From contig BLAL01000004.1 in assembly GCA_015698045.1 (NCBI GenBank), positions 1,302,001-1,366,000 on the forward strand: 64,000 nucleotides of DNA, read 5' to 3'. Made by a program: the position numbers and the translations under genes. The stretch comes from Rhizophagus clarus (lineage: Eukaryota; Glomeromycota; Glomeromycetes; Glomerales; Glomeraceae). This document shows positions 11,900-22,693 of the stretch, piece by piece; the stretch's first letter is position 1; each line of letters starts with the position of its first letter. Below the pieces are notes generated by a model. It was not told the DNA's origin. It saw only the letters and a list, made by a program, of their open reading frames with translations, and did no database searches.

Positions 11900-11905
11900 A
11901 ATAAA
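11900..11905 (+). terminator. Polyadenylation signal of the pseudokinase gene
   Basis: AATAAA about 130 nt past the stop at 11771, followed by a run of A. It is the best placed AATAAA in the 3' flank; other weaker A-rich words occur nearby. Confidence 0.4.
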
Positions 11906-12321
11906 TAAAAAAAAAAAAAATAATTGTAAATTAATTAAATCTAATTAAATATGACAAGTGTTAAATCTGACAATAATTGTTTGTTAATCAAATCCAACAA
12001 CAATAACAACAACAAAATTGTATATATCGTCTCCTACGAAAATCATTTACGACAAAATTGGTGAAACGTCACAAACTACCAGAATTGAAACGTCAGAATA
12101 ATAGTAAAAAATTTATGAAACTTTCTCACTCCTTAATCCAAACAATATTCAAGTTTCTGACATGGTGTAACTGAATCATGTATTTTTGTAACACACAGTT
12201 TAAACTCGGTTTGCACAACAATAAAGTTGTGGCAGTGTCACATCACATGATTTTCTTTCTTGAATGGATAAATGGACGGAATTTTTCTTCTCTCTTCTCT
12301 TAATCATTTTTTTTTCTCACA

Positions 12322-14179
12322 ATGGGAATTCCAGTTCCTTTGGAATGCTTACAAGCAATCTTTCAATACCTTCAAGATGATATTAAATCCTTACATTCAA
12401 TATTATTGGTTGATAAACTTTGGTGTGTTAACGTAATACCAATTCTTTATAAAAATCCTTTCATCCTATTAAATGAAACATTATTTACCACACCTAATTA
12501 TAATGAGGCGTTTGAAATTCATGGAAAAAATATTCTTTTATTATTGGAAATTTATCTTTCTTATTTAACATCACAACAAAGGTTGGAATGGGAAGGAAAA
12601 GGAATTGTATTATCAAAAAAAGTTGAACCACTTTTATTCGATTACATTTCATATTTAAGAATACTTCCTATCCCTGAAATTCAACATATGATATTATTAT
12701 GGTGTAACAAAGATTATAATATTAGGGATAATAGAAAATTTATTGAAATGGAATTAAACAAATTATTTTTAACTAAATGTAAAAATATTAATACAATTTT
12801 GTTTGATGAATCTACTCAATTACCGGAATTACCAGAATCATCATCATCGGAATTGGTCAATTTTTTACCAAATTTTCATAATTTGAATTTTATATGTACA
12901 AAATTTTCTGAAAATTCAATACTTGAAAAAATCATTCCATTTTGTGATGAGATTAAAGTTTTAAGTATATTAGGATTTGGTTATAGAACTTCAATAAATA
13001 CTATTAGTAAAATCATTATTCCTAAATTAATTACCAAATCAAAAGCTTTGGAAAAATTTTATTGGGGTGGTGATATTAATTGTGATGATACTTTTATATC
13101 AAAATCACTCGGAAAACATATTAATTCTTTAACTCATATAGAAATTTATAATAATTTTTCCAATCGTATTATTAATTTAATTTCAAAATGTTCTAATCTT
13201 AAAAAATTAAGATTTTCAAATAATTTTTATAATTTTCCTCAATTTATAATTAATAATTATGATAAATTAATAATTGATATTACCCCTTTTACAAATCCTA
13301 ATTGTTCTTTTCCTTATTTACAAGATTTATTTTTTGGTTTTATACCAAAAGATCCCATTCATTTTAATATTTTATTAAAAAATACGAATAATTCTTTAAA
13401 AGAATTAGGAACAATTTGGTCAAATTCTATTCATCTTGATACTTATTGTGAAAATTTAAATTTTTTATATTTAAAATTATCTTTTAATGATTTCCCTCAA
13501 TTTTTGAATTTAAATAATTTCCCTTCTAATTTAACAAAATTGATTTTGACTACTTCAAAAAATCCTTTTGAATATCAACATGATACAAATGAATTTTTGA
13601 TTCATCTTGGTAATATTTTACCTATTAATCTTAAATTTCTTCATTTAGGAATGTTTTATAGATTTCATTCTGTTGATTCTTTATCAAAATTTTTATCTAA
13701 ATGTCAAGAAAAATTACCTTATCCTTTAGAATTCATTTTACCTTTTAATTTTAAACGTCCTTCATTAAATGATGATGATGGTGATGGTGATGTTAATTCT
13801 TTAATTAAAAATTTTGTGAAAAATCATGTTTTATCAAAAAATTCTTGGATTTTATTCCTTTACTTTTATTTAAAAAAATGTAAAAAATGTTATTCTTGTC
13901 ATGGAAGTTTACTTGATGGTAAGTAATTCTTTGATTTTGATTATTAATTGTTATTTAGTACGTTAGTAAAGTTCTTGATAATTAAATAAAATCATTTATT
14001 TTAACAAAATAATTGTAGAAGAAGAAAATCCTATCGAACCTTTTAAAGAAATAAACATTATTAAACGTTGTTCTTGTTACAAGAAACACATCGAACCTTT
14101 CATATTACAAGAATTAAGAGACGAAGTGAGTGTTATCAATGTTCCGAGTCCGACGACTAACGTGGTCGACGTGAATTAG
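12322..14179 (+). CDS. F-box-like protein with leucine-rich repeats and a C-terminal cysteine cluster
   Basis: Exon 1 is 12322-13918, intron 13919-14018 (GTAAGT...TTGTAG), exon 2 14019-14179; the product is 585 residues. Without splicing the frame ends three codons after the junction. Residues 1-45 look like an F-box (PLECLQAIFQYLQDDIKSLH, then LLVDKLWCVNVIPILYKNP), the Skp1-binding part of SCF ubiquitin ligases. Residues 170-490 are irregular leucine-rich repeats (NLNFICTKFS, NLKKLRFSNN, NLTKLILTTS) likely to bind substrate. A short acidic DDDGDGDV linker precedes the C-terminal cysteine pattern C520xxC523xxC526, then C550xC552 in exon 2, a possible metal site that exists only in the spliced product. 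A T/C-rich stretch precedes the ATG. F-box/LRR genes are expanded in Rhizophagus. The ligand is unknown. Confidence 0.85.
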
Positions 14180-14324
14180 TTGGTATATTAATTATATCAA
14201 AGTACAAATATTTTATCATCGGGGTCGGTCGTATTTTAGTTTGGATAATGTATGATAAATAATGATAAAAATCAATTATGAACATTTTATTTTTTTTTTT
14301 TTATTTTATCTGCTTATCGTACAT

Positions 14325-14366
14325 CGCTGCATACAGTACTCCTTTTCTCCCTTATTGTATGCAGCG
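14325..14366. repeat. Perfect 11-bp hairpin
   Basis: CGCTGCATACA and TGTATGCAGCG are separated by 20 nt rich in T and C. It is about 150 bp past the stop of the F-box-like gene. It could be a transcript-end hairpin or a short transposon relic; there is no supporting context for either. Confidence 0.6.
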
Positions 14367-15654
14367 CTATACGGTATCTTTTTCTTCAAATGGATAATAA
14401 TTTGGATAATAAATTATCTTTTAACTTTATAATCGGCGTAATGTACTATATTTATTCTTTAAATAGTGTAATCTAAAAAGTAATTTTAAGGTTATACAGT
14501 AAATATACCGTAATCCTTTTAGTAAAAAAGTTACGTGCTCGTAATACACAGTTACACGGTGCAAATTACAAAATAGACAGATGTCTTTTTATGTTAAACA
14601 TGAGGAAATTGCGATCGTGTGTGTTGTGTTGCCAACGACCGACATTGAATCCAAATTAGAACGTGCTACCAACGTGCTCATACCATCTATAATTCCGTAT
14701 CAATTTCATAAAACAATAACATAATTATGGTAATTCATCATTCTATATAACGTTTAGAAGATGATTGATGTTTTGTTGTCCGAACCTGAAAAAGAACTAA
14801 GACCAATAAAATTTTTTAGATAAACTTATTGACTCTTTTATGTGGTGATTACTTTATAATATTCACTCACTAATCAATAAGGTTATTTAATTTGGAAAAT
14901 CTATACGTTGTTCGAAGCGGAGATCTTACCCAGCATCACCGTTACTTTTCTTCCCCGATCATAATAAAAAAATGTCACACCTCTTCGTTCCCATATTTTT
15001 ACGGGGGGGACCCTATTTGTCACATAATAATTCATCACATGATTAATTTCTTAATTCCATAATGCCGCCCGAAAAGTCACGTGGGAAAGAAAAGTGAAAG
15101 CGGAGTGGAGACGCTGCGTGATCGACAAACTATTCGTAGCGAGTTAACGTTAATTCTTAATATTAACTAGCAAATTTAAACTACGGTGCAGGTATCAGTT
15201 AGGCAAATCCAAAATTTTTTTCATAACATGTAAAAACGTTGAAACAATTAGTTCTTTATGTAATTGGTCAATAAAATTGTAGTGATGAATCGCATGTATT
15301 GAAAAATTACAAACAGAAAAAAAAAGATGCATTTTTCACAATTGTACTCGCCCAGAATTTTTTAATAATCATGATTATTGATCAGAAAACAAAACTAAAA
15401 TTTTATTGTTGAATTTAAAAAATAAAAATTCGGGCGGTCAAGTCAAATTATGATATGAAAATCGAATTTATAACTTTGCGTCCCCTTATTAAAAATATTT
15501 CTATTAAAATTGATAGATACATTTTTAGGATAGTGAGATCTCACTTTCTTCGCCACTTTATGCCATTTTTTTCATATTTTTTTTTGAGTGAACAAATTTT
15601 TCATATTTTTCACACCATCCTCAATAAATCACGTTTAATTTGATAATTTTGATG

Positions 15655-15780
15655 TGGTAATGCTGGCCAAATTTAGTTTTAGCCAGAACTACAAATTCTC
15701 TAAATTTAACGTTAAATTTTGCTGAAATTAGGACCAAAATTAATTCTGGCCGAAATTAAAATCATACCAAAATCGATACA
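15655..15780. repeat. Possible MITE relic with TTCTGGCC words
   Basis: Begins TGGTAATGCTGGCCAAATTT and ends with the complement of TGGTATGATTTTAATTTCGG, sharing TGGTA, GGCCA and TTAG/TTAA words in inverted order. Similar GGCC-rich words occur at 20,340-20,620. The ends are too weak for a firm call. Confidence 0.3.
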
Positions 15781-16736
15781 CTTTTGAAATTATTATCATA
15801 CATCATAAAATTCTGGTCACCCTAATAAATTTTGAATTTCAATAAACTTTGCATTCTTCTAGATAATTTCTTTTTCACAAAAATATAGGAGGTGGTCGAT
15901 AGAAAAGGGGGGAAATCGAAAATTTTCGCTAATTATAGTTATTAAAGCTAATTTTGTGCACATGACTGAGATCAGCAAAGTGGTTTATTCAATTAAATTT
16001 TGGATTTTCCCGACTGTCTCCTATATTTCAAATAACTGCCACTTTATGTAATAGACCTTTTTGTTTTTTTTTTTTAAAAAAAAAAAAATTACCGTTCAAA
16101 TTCCAAAAATAATAAAAAAGAAATATTTCTGAACAGTACCTCATAGGATAGTTCTCTTTTTTTTCAGCACTGTCAAAGAAGTAAGGTATTGAATTGTTTT
16201 AAGGTTTCCATGTACACATTATTACGCGTATGTGTAATCGAATTTAATTATCAATGACGATAAGTTCAAATCATGCTCAGTACTTAATGTAGGAGAATCA
16301 ATTACTTGAAAGGTATTTCCCTAAAAATAAAAAAATAAAAAAATAAATATAAAGTAAATTATATTGCAATTTTAAAATATCTAGAAATTAATCCGCAATG
16401 ACCGTAAAAAAATCTCTAAAATACATTTTATATATATACAACGGTACACCCAACGTGAAAACGTGACAATGTATAATAGAACCTTAACCATCACTTTGTA
16501 CTTAATAGCGATTTCTGTTTCCCATTTTGTATGCAAAACATTTATTATAAAGCCATATGAAAGATTGGGTTAGCAGTTAGGTTAATTCAATGATGACTGT
16601 GATCCGGTAGATCCGGTACCATTGTTTAAGACGATGTTAACAATCATAATCCGAGTAACCATGGTACAGGAACGTATTAGAGTAGATCAGGCACATGTTT
16701 GTGAACCAATATCAGGTACAAATATTAGTTAACGTA

Positions 16737-16840
16737 ATAATCCGAAAGATCAGGTACAGGATTGTGAAATTAACAGTTTGTGAAACAGTAGTTGACATAT
16801 TAATCCGGAGATCAGGTACAGGATTGTGAAATTAACAATC
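16737..16840. repeat. Tandem repeat with GATCAGGTACAGGATTGTGA core
   Basis: Two nearly identical copies of a segment that starts TAATCCG, contains GATCAGGTACAGGATTGTGA and ends AATTAACA, about 62 bp apart. More degenerate copies reach back to about 16,600 and forward to 16,860. Confidence 0.75.
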
Positions 16841-17527
16841 CAATGATCAGGTACTGTACATGAGATCAACAAAATTAAGTTATTCGACATACATTTTTCT
16901 TTTTTTTGTTTTTTTTTACAAATTTGTAACACAGTATGGTTAACCTCCAACGGACCCGTTTGCTAGTTTATCTTATATTTTTCAATTGTTATCGCAAAAA
17001 AAAAAAATATCTCCTAAACGATCGTAAGAAAATTTTATATACTTCATTTAAAAAATTTGTTAATGATATTTTACGAGTTTGCTGATAGAACTGCTAAAAT
17101 CAATATCAAGGTACTGATAGGCTTATATTATCTTACCATATTTTTCAATATTTAACATAATATTATCACTTAAAGAAATACACTTTAAAAATATGAAATT
17201 ATATTCATTATTTACACACACACAAAAAAAAAAAAAAAATCATGGAAAAAACGGTATAAAATTGTAATTTATATATTTATATTTATGAAATTTATTAATT
17301 GGTCAACCTTTTACTGTAATTAAAGCAGTAAATTATTGATAATTGTTTATTATGCTATATTTGAATGTCCATTGATTATAATTTATATGTGTTATTATAT
17401 TGTAAAATCTTCTATTTCTAATACGTAAAGTAACCCGATTCGAATTACTATTTATAATATGGAATGATACATATTATATATTGCACTAAAATCTATTATT
17501 AGCTAAAATTAAAAATATAATAAGAAA

Positions 17528-18784
17528 TTATTTATTATGAGCGAATCCAACACTTTGTTTGCCTACATTAAATACAGAATATACATTCTTTAAGAATGGG
17601 TCACCCATCAACCAAATATCGTTATTTCCGTCAAAATTGAATCCGGGGAAAATATTTGAGACACATGTAGTTCCATTTTCTGGACTAAGAATTAAGTCTC
17701 TCGGATCAAGTGTATAACTAACACCATTAAATATAAAGGCAACTTTAGCAGTGGTTTTGCATGGGATAGTGTATACACCGTTAACAGGGTCAAAAGCTGA
17801 TCCTGGAATTTGAGCGTGAATTTTTTTAGCATCATCATCAGGCATTAAAATAACTGAAGTGCCAGTATCGATGAGACCTTTTTTTCCAGTAAAACCTAAT
17901 TTATTTCCATTAACGCTTGCATCTTGAGCAGCGATCAACCAAAAAGCTATTTCATTAAGGATAGGAGTTGGAATAACAGGGTTGAAGCTAATAGACCCCT
18001 TGAATTTGCTTTTATCAACACCACCTAAAGTAAGTGTTGATACATCATCAAAATCTGAAACACGAGCAAGATGAAAACTAAAGAGTGGATTAATTGACTT
18101 TTGAGCAATTAAAGTATCTACTACTGTTGGAGCTCCATTGTCCATAGTGTTCAAAGTGTTAAAAGCCAATCCGAGGATTCCATCAGATTCAAGACCAACG
18201 AAATCGGTAGAAACATTGTACGCTAATCCAAAAATTTGTTTTTTGGCGGTAAAGCCGGCAATTTTGACATTATCTTTTCCAGTGACACCAGAAGCAGAAC
18301 CAGTTCCATAAGTAATAGACCATGCATTGCCTTCTCTCGTAAAAGTTGGCGACTTGTCTGAATCATAGTCATTATGATTTCTACAAGATGCGCTAGTACA
18401 ATTTTTATTTGGAACCCAAATATTTGAAGACCCAGTGTCCATAAGCATATTAAATTTTTGGTTTCCAATTAAGACCTTGCCATAATATGACACATCGAAA
18501 CCTATGTCTTTTAAAATTGTTGTACTCTGTTTATCCGAGGAATGTTCATAACTGTGGTGAAAGGAGTGATCTTTAATGTTTTTTGAACTAGCTTTTTCAA
18601 GAATTTTCTTGGAAAATTCATATTTCTTTAAGGCACTTTCTTTCACTTGTTTCGCATGACTCAACGCATTTTTAGCATCAGTAGAAATATGTCTTTTGAA
18701 TAATTCGATCTCAGGTAAAGGTTCAGCATTTATATTAGAAATAACGACTGCAGAAAGAATGAGGAGAATATAGTTTAACTTCAT
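17528..18784 (-). CDS. Secreted pepsin-type aspartic protease
   Basis: Single exon, 418 residues, family A1. Residues 1-20 are a signal peptide (YILLILSAVVISNINA). A propeptide follows with a KR pair at 30-31 that would suit Kex2-type cutting, and a Lys/Ser/His-rich stretch to about residue 90. The first catalytic site is MDTGSSNIWVP (D116), the flap is ITYGTGSASG (Y159), and the second catalytic site is LIDTGTSVILMP (D306). Cysteine pairs C129/C134 and C342/C374 fit the two usual disulfides. The C-terminus WLMGDPFLKNVYSVFN matches the family's last strands. All key residues are present and length is normal, so an active secreted endopeptidase is predicted, possibly acting on host or soil protein. 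A TATA element lies about 90 bp upstream. Start unambiguous: first ATG with a signal peptide. Confidence 0.95.
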   Translation of the reverse strand: MKLNYILLILSAVVISNINAEPLPEIELFKRHISTDAKNALSHAKQVKESALKKYEFSKKILEKASSKNIKDHSFHHSYEHSSDKQSTTILKDIGFDVSYYGKVLIGNQKFNMLMDTGSSNIWVPNKNCTSASCRNHNDYDSDKSPTFTREGNAWSITYGTGSASGVTGKDNVKIAGFTAKKQIFGLAYNVSTDFVGLESDGILGLAFNTLNTMDNGAPTVVDTLIAQKSINPLFSFHLARVSDFDDVSTLTLGGVDKSKFKGSISFNPVIPTPILNEIAFWLIAAQDASVNGNKLGFTGKKGLIDTGTSVILMPDDDAKKIHAQIPGSAFDPVNGVYTIPCKTTAKVAFIFNGVSYTLDPRDLILSPENGTTCVSNIFPGFNFDGNNDIWLMGDPFLKNVYSVFNVGKQSVGFAHNK

Positions 18785-18874
18785 GGTTTCAATTAAAGAA
18801 ATTGAAGAAATATACTAAATATTAAAATGAATTTGAATAAAATTCTGAAGAAGAAACGAAGAGAAAAACGAGGA

Positions 18875-18882
18875 TATTTATA
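18875..18882 (-). promoter_or_regulatory. TATA box of the aspartic protease gene
   Basis: On the minus strand TATAAATA, about 92 bp before the ATG at 18784, giving a plausible short leader of about 60 nt. No competing TATA motif was seen nearby. Confidence 0.6.
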
Positions 18883-18884
18883 AC

Positions 18885-19741
18885 AAAAAAAAAAGCGGAT
18901 TGTACAATGTTTTCAAAAATTCGTTCATTGTACGTAGAGTTTATACCATGCATCCTGTAAGACAATTAAAAAAATTAACAGAACTACCAATAATTAATTC
19001 GAAAGTTATATTTGTTTGTCTTAAAATTAACTGCACGGTTTGTTTAAAATATGACGTAGATCTTACTTTTATTGGACCTGTTATGCATGTAGATCTTTCT
19101 AACCTATTTATTATTGTATTTACTTTTTAAGGTAAATTATTTCTTATTTAATTGGTGAATTCCGTCCTGCATGAAGATGCTTTACGTTTCATCGAATCTA
19201 TTCTATTAATTGCTTCTTTTTTTATCTTATTTAAAATTGACAAAAACAGAAATTTCTTAATCATGTCAACCAAATGAACCCATTTTATGGAAAACAATAT
19301 TATTCACCTATTTCCTTATTTATTCCGTTATTTGATGACACGGACAAAAATAATTTTCTTGTTTGGTGATGTCATCTAAATTTCTTTCCAATAATAGAAG
19401 GAATAATTAAATTGTAATGGTTCTAATAATAAATTTTTTTTTTAAACTCATTTATAAATATGTACCAATCCCTAAATAGCATGAAACGATTGAAGTGATG
19501 TTCCTTCTGTCCCTTCCAACTTTGAATTTTTTTTTTTTTTTGGACCTAGATTATCAATTCATCTTTAATAATTTTTTTTTTTTTTTTTTTTAAGAAAAAA
19601 AAATGTGATTGTGTAGCGCAGTAAATTTATTCGCATTACCTATATAGTGCGCGGAACAAGTCAAGTTTTGCTTAATACTCAGGAAAGGATTAATTTTTAT
19701 TTTTTTTTATCATGTTCGTCATCAAATCTTTCTCTGAATTG
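18885..19741. other. Intergenic, no recognised gene
   Basis: A+T-rich with several T runs (19,531-19,542 and 19,572-19,591). Open frames here are short and lack coding character. Confidence 0.4.
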
Positions 19742-19921
19742 CTAATAAAAAATAAGAATTTTATTTACGACTTCTGGCAATTGAAACATGAAACGATAAT
19801 TACAATGTACCCGTAATTCTATATGCAATATACCGCCATCGTTAGGAAGTACAGGTGTATGCGAAAAAGTATAATTTAGTGTTTGATTTGAACCATTTAT
19901 AGTAATATCAAATGAAATCAT
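19742..19921 (-). CDS. Possible small protein or exon, 59 residues
   Basis: A minus-strand frame from ATG 19921-19919 to TAG 19744-19742. The protein includes DITINGSNQTLNYTFSHTP and ILHIELRVHCNYRFMFQLPE. It has balanced composition unlike the A+T-rich noise around it, and an alternating hydrophobic pattern suggesting beta strands. No family recognised. It may be one exon of a decayed or multi-exon gene: the last seven codons (VNKILIF) look less coding-like and a GTAAAT word at 19767 could be a splice donor. No partner exon was found. Confidence 0.35.
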   Translation of the reverse strand: MISFDITINGSNQTLNYTFSHTPVLPNDGGILHIELRVHCNYRFMFQLPEVVNKILIFY

Positions 19922-20138
19922 ATTTGCACATAAGATTAGCCAATAAAATTTAATTTAGTAATTGTACTAATTGTGTCGTAATCCATAAATATTCTGATCA
20001 CGACATAAATTTTCACGAGATGTTTCAGAAATGTCATATTTTCAAAATACAATATTCTCCAAATGTCATTATAATCTGTATGTTATTTGTTTATTAAAAA
20101 ATAATTTGAGAGCGAATTGATTTTTTTTTTTTTTCCTT

Positions 20139-20140
<2 letters not shown>

Positions 20141-20177
<37 letters not shown>
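20141..20177. repeat. Poly(T) tract, about 37 nt
   Basis: Uninterrupted T run preceded by a second T run at 20,121-20,134 with CCTTCC between. Its length is prone to sequencing or assembly error. Confidence 0.8.
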
Positions 20178-20179
<2 letters not shown>

Positions 20180-20336
20180 TATTGTTATTATTATTTTTTC
20201 GATGCTGCACTTTGATCAGTTATTAATTTGATTGGTAAATTTATTTATAATTTCAATAATCAAAATATTATTATTCATACAATGATTATAAATAGGAGAC
20301 GAAAATTATTATTAGCTTTAGTTTCTAGAATTTGAA

Positions 20337-20620
20337 ATTGGTTGCACCATGGTTCCACCCGTTTTTATTTTGACAATTCCAGATTCATTGCAAAAACTGG
20401 TTTGCGTTTAAAGTGGTTGCAAGCGGGCGCCCAAACCGGTTTGATAATTGAGGCTTTATAATGACAGCCAGAATTAAGAAATTGTGTATCCCGTGATACA
20501 GGAAATCGGGTAAGTTATGTGGAATTTCGTAATTCTGGCCGGAATTATAAACTTGGCCAGATTTATGCAGATCACATTTAATTCCGGCCAAAATTAACTA
20601 AATGTAAACCGAGGTTTCAA
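20337..20620. repeat. Possible MITE relic with AATTCTGGCC/AATTCCGGCC words
   Basis: A G+C-richer stretch with several partly inverted copies of AATTCTGGCC, TTGGCCAGA and AATTCCGGCCAAAATT. It is richer in structure than its flanks and shares words with 5,258-5,412 and 15,655-15,780, suggesting one dispersed family. Ends and target duplication are not resolved. Confidence 0.4.
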
Positions 20621-22132
20621 TCGGAGGTTTTCGAAAATTGAACCAGTTACAAACTCTAGTATCGCTTTCTCTGTTTATAAATAGATTACTCTTTTAATAG
20701 AAACAGAATAAAAAATTATTTTATATACGAATTCATGTGGAAATAACTGATTATGAATCTGTTTATGTAGATCGTTGTAGAATTGAGAATTTCATAAATT
20801 GACAAATTAGGCATCACTCACATATGTAAATTAAATCATCCCTGCTTATTTCTTTACATTTGTAACACACTTAATATTTGTAAAACGTTTATTTTGTAAC
20901 ACTTGATCTTATCCGTTTATTTAACTATAAAGGGTATATTACGTAAGCGACAGACTTTGTTTACTTAGTTTGACTAGTTTGAATAACAACAATTTTCATT
21001 AACAAGAAATATTTATCATTCTTACTATGAAAAGCGGAAATTTCTAATAATAAAAGTTGCATATGTTAAGTACAAAGTAAATTGAAATTTGCATTTTGCA
21101 TTTGTAATGGTAAATGTTCTCTCAAAATTATATATTATTGGTTCAATAATAGGATCCTGAGAGTAATTGGTTCTAGCTGCGAAAAAAAATATATAATAGT
21201 ATATTTAATTGTATTGGTAAGACATTAATTAATATATAAGCTGGTATCGCAGATAAAAGTATCGATGATACGAAAATGGTTAGTTTCGATTTAATTTCAA
21301 AAATTGTTAGGTACGAGTACTATTAAGTGAAAATTTTTTTCATACATATACTTGACGTAATTATTTGATATATTTATTTGATATTACGGATATTTTGAAA
21401 ATGTCTCCTTTTTAATTTGACGGATCGTACGATGTAGCGGATGTAACGATAGAATAACTTCCCCTGCGAACCAAACATTTAAGAAATTGACCGTGTGACA
21501 AACTACACGTAAGTGATGCAAAAAAAAAATAAGGATTTTTGCACAAATAATATTCCCCAGAAAAAAAAACGTAGCTGATGATGATGAAATATTTTTATCA
21601 CGTGATTTAGTGATTTTCCGTGGTTACGCCTTAGAAATCATTGATGGAAATCTATTCTGGACCGGACCAAGGCCTTCCTAATATGGTAGGTACAAATGGA
21701 AATGCATATCAAATAGAAGCTTTGGTCTAGACCCTTCCTAATGGTACAAAATTCTTAAGCCAATTCAAAGTAGAGTATTGATCCGTTGTTTGAACGGATA
21801 TTAATAATTGGATGAATATTCAGATTTACAATAAAATATCTAAAGATTTTAAATGGTTTAACAAGTGGTCATTAGGCTAATGATCATCTTCAATGAAAAT
21901 TTATTTTCGTAATGATGTAGTAATGGATTTTATTTGTGTATAGTGATATATTCTATGAAGAATATTTATTCCTAAATTTTTTGGTTCAAATAATTATTCG
22001 TAATTGTAAATTACAATTTTATTAAAAAATCTTTTAACGGTAATAATAATTATGATGACAGATTCATAATTTTCTTTTCCTTTTATTTAAATATTTAATT
22101 GGACAGATTTATAATGTTTTATCATTAACAGA

Positions 22133-22167
<35 letters not shown>

Positions 22168-22693
22168 CGAATTCTTTGGTAACGTACATCTTTGGGTAAT
22201 AAAAAAATTATTGAATCTTATCGTTATCAAAAATGAAATGTTAATGAAAAGAAAATAATATCTTATGTGGGCGTATCTTAATTTTACTATTTTTATTTTT
22301 CTTGTAAAAAGTGATAATCTAAAGCAGCCATGAATTTGTAATATAATAAAATGTTGAGAGAAATCCGATTCTTTTAAACTTAAAACTGTCTCCAAGTTAC
22401 TTGTTTTGTAATTACAATAAGAATCGAACCGGTTGATCATCAAAATACAGAAGTTAATCAATTATTTAGAAATGGTCTTTGATTAACGAGAATCAGTATA
22501 ATAAAAGATAAATGAAAAAATGTAAACAAATGTACAATGTCACGAAATTTCAACGCCTATTGAATATGGTCGTTCCTAAAAAAAAAAAAAAAAAAAAATT
22601 TTTCGATCACGGAAAATCTCGGAATTATTGTAAATTTATTTTTTGTTCACTTGCCTCTTCCCACTACTAATACTAAGAATACCTCTTTACGTT

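Larger units (their letters stand above)
14180..17527. other. Intergenic, with small repeats
   Basis: No coding frame recognised. It contains the 14325 hairpin, a GGCC-word inverted-repeat stretch at 15655-15780, and the 16737-16840 tandem repeat. The part after 17,000 is A+T-rich 3' flank of the aspartic protease gene. Confidence 0.45.
19922..22693. other. Intergenic with poly(T) tracts and a GGCC-word repeat
   Basis: Holds T runs of 14 and about 37 nt (20,121-20,177), a repeat at 20,337-20,620, a duplicated word CCTTCCTAAT.TGGTA at 21,673 and 21,740, and A/T homopolymers at 22,134-22,166 and 22,578-22,600. No gene recognised. Confidence 0.45.

Noticed and set aside
18223..18468. 81-codon minus frame inside the protease gene
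   Set aside because: Overlaps the aspartic protease in another phase; the protease frame has all catalytic motifs.
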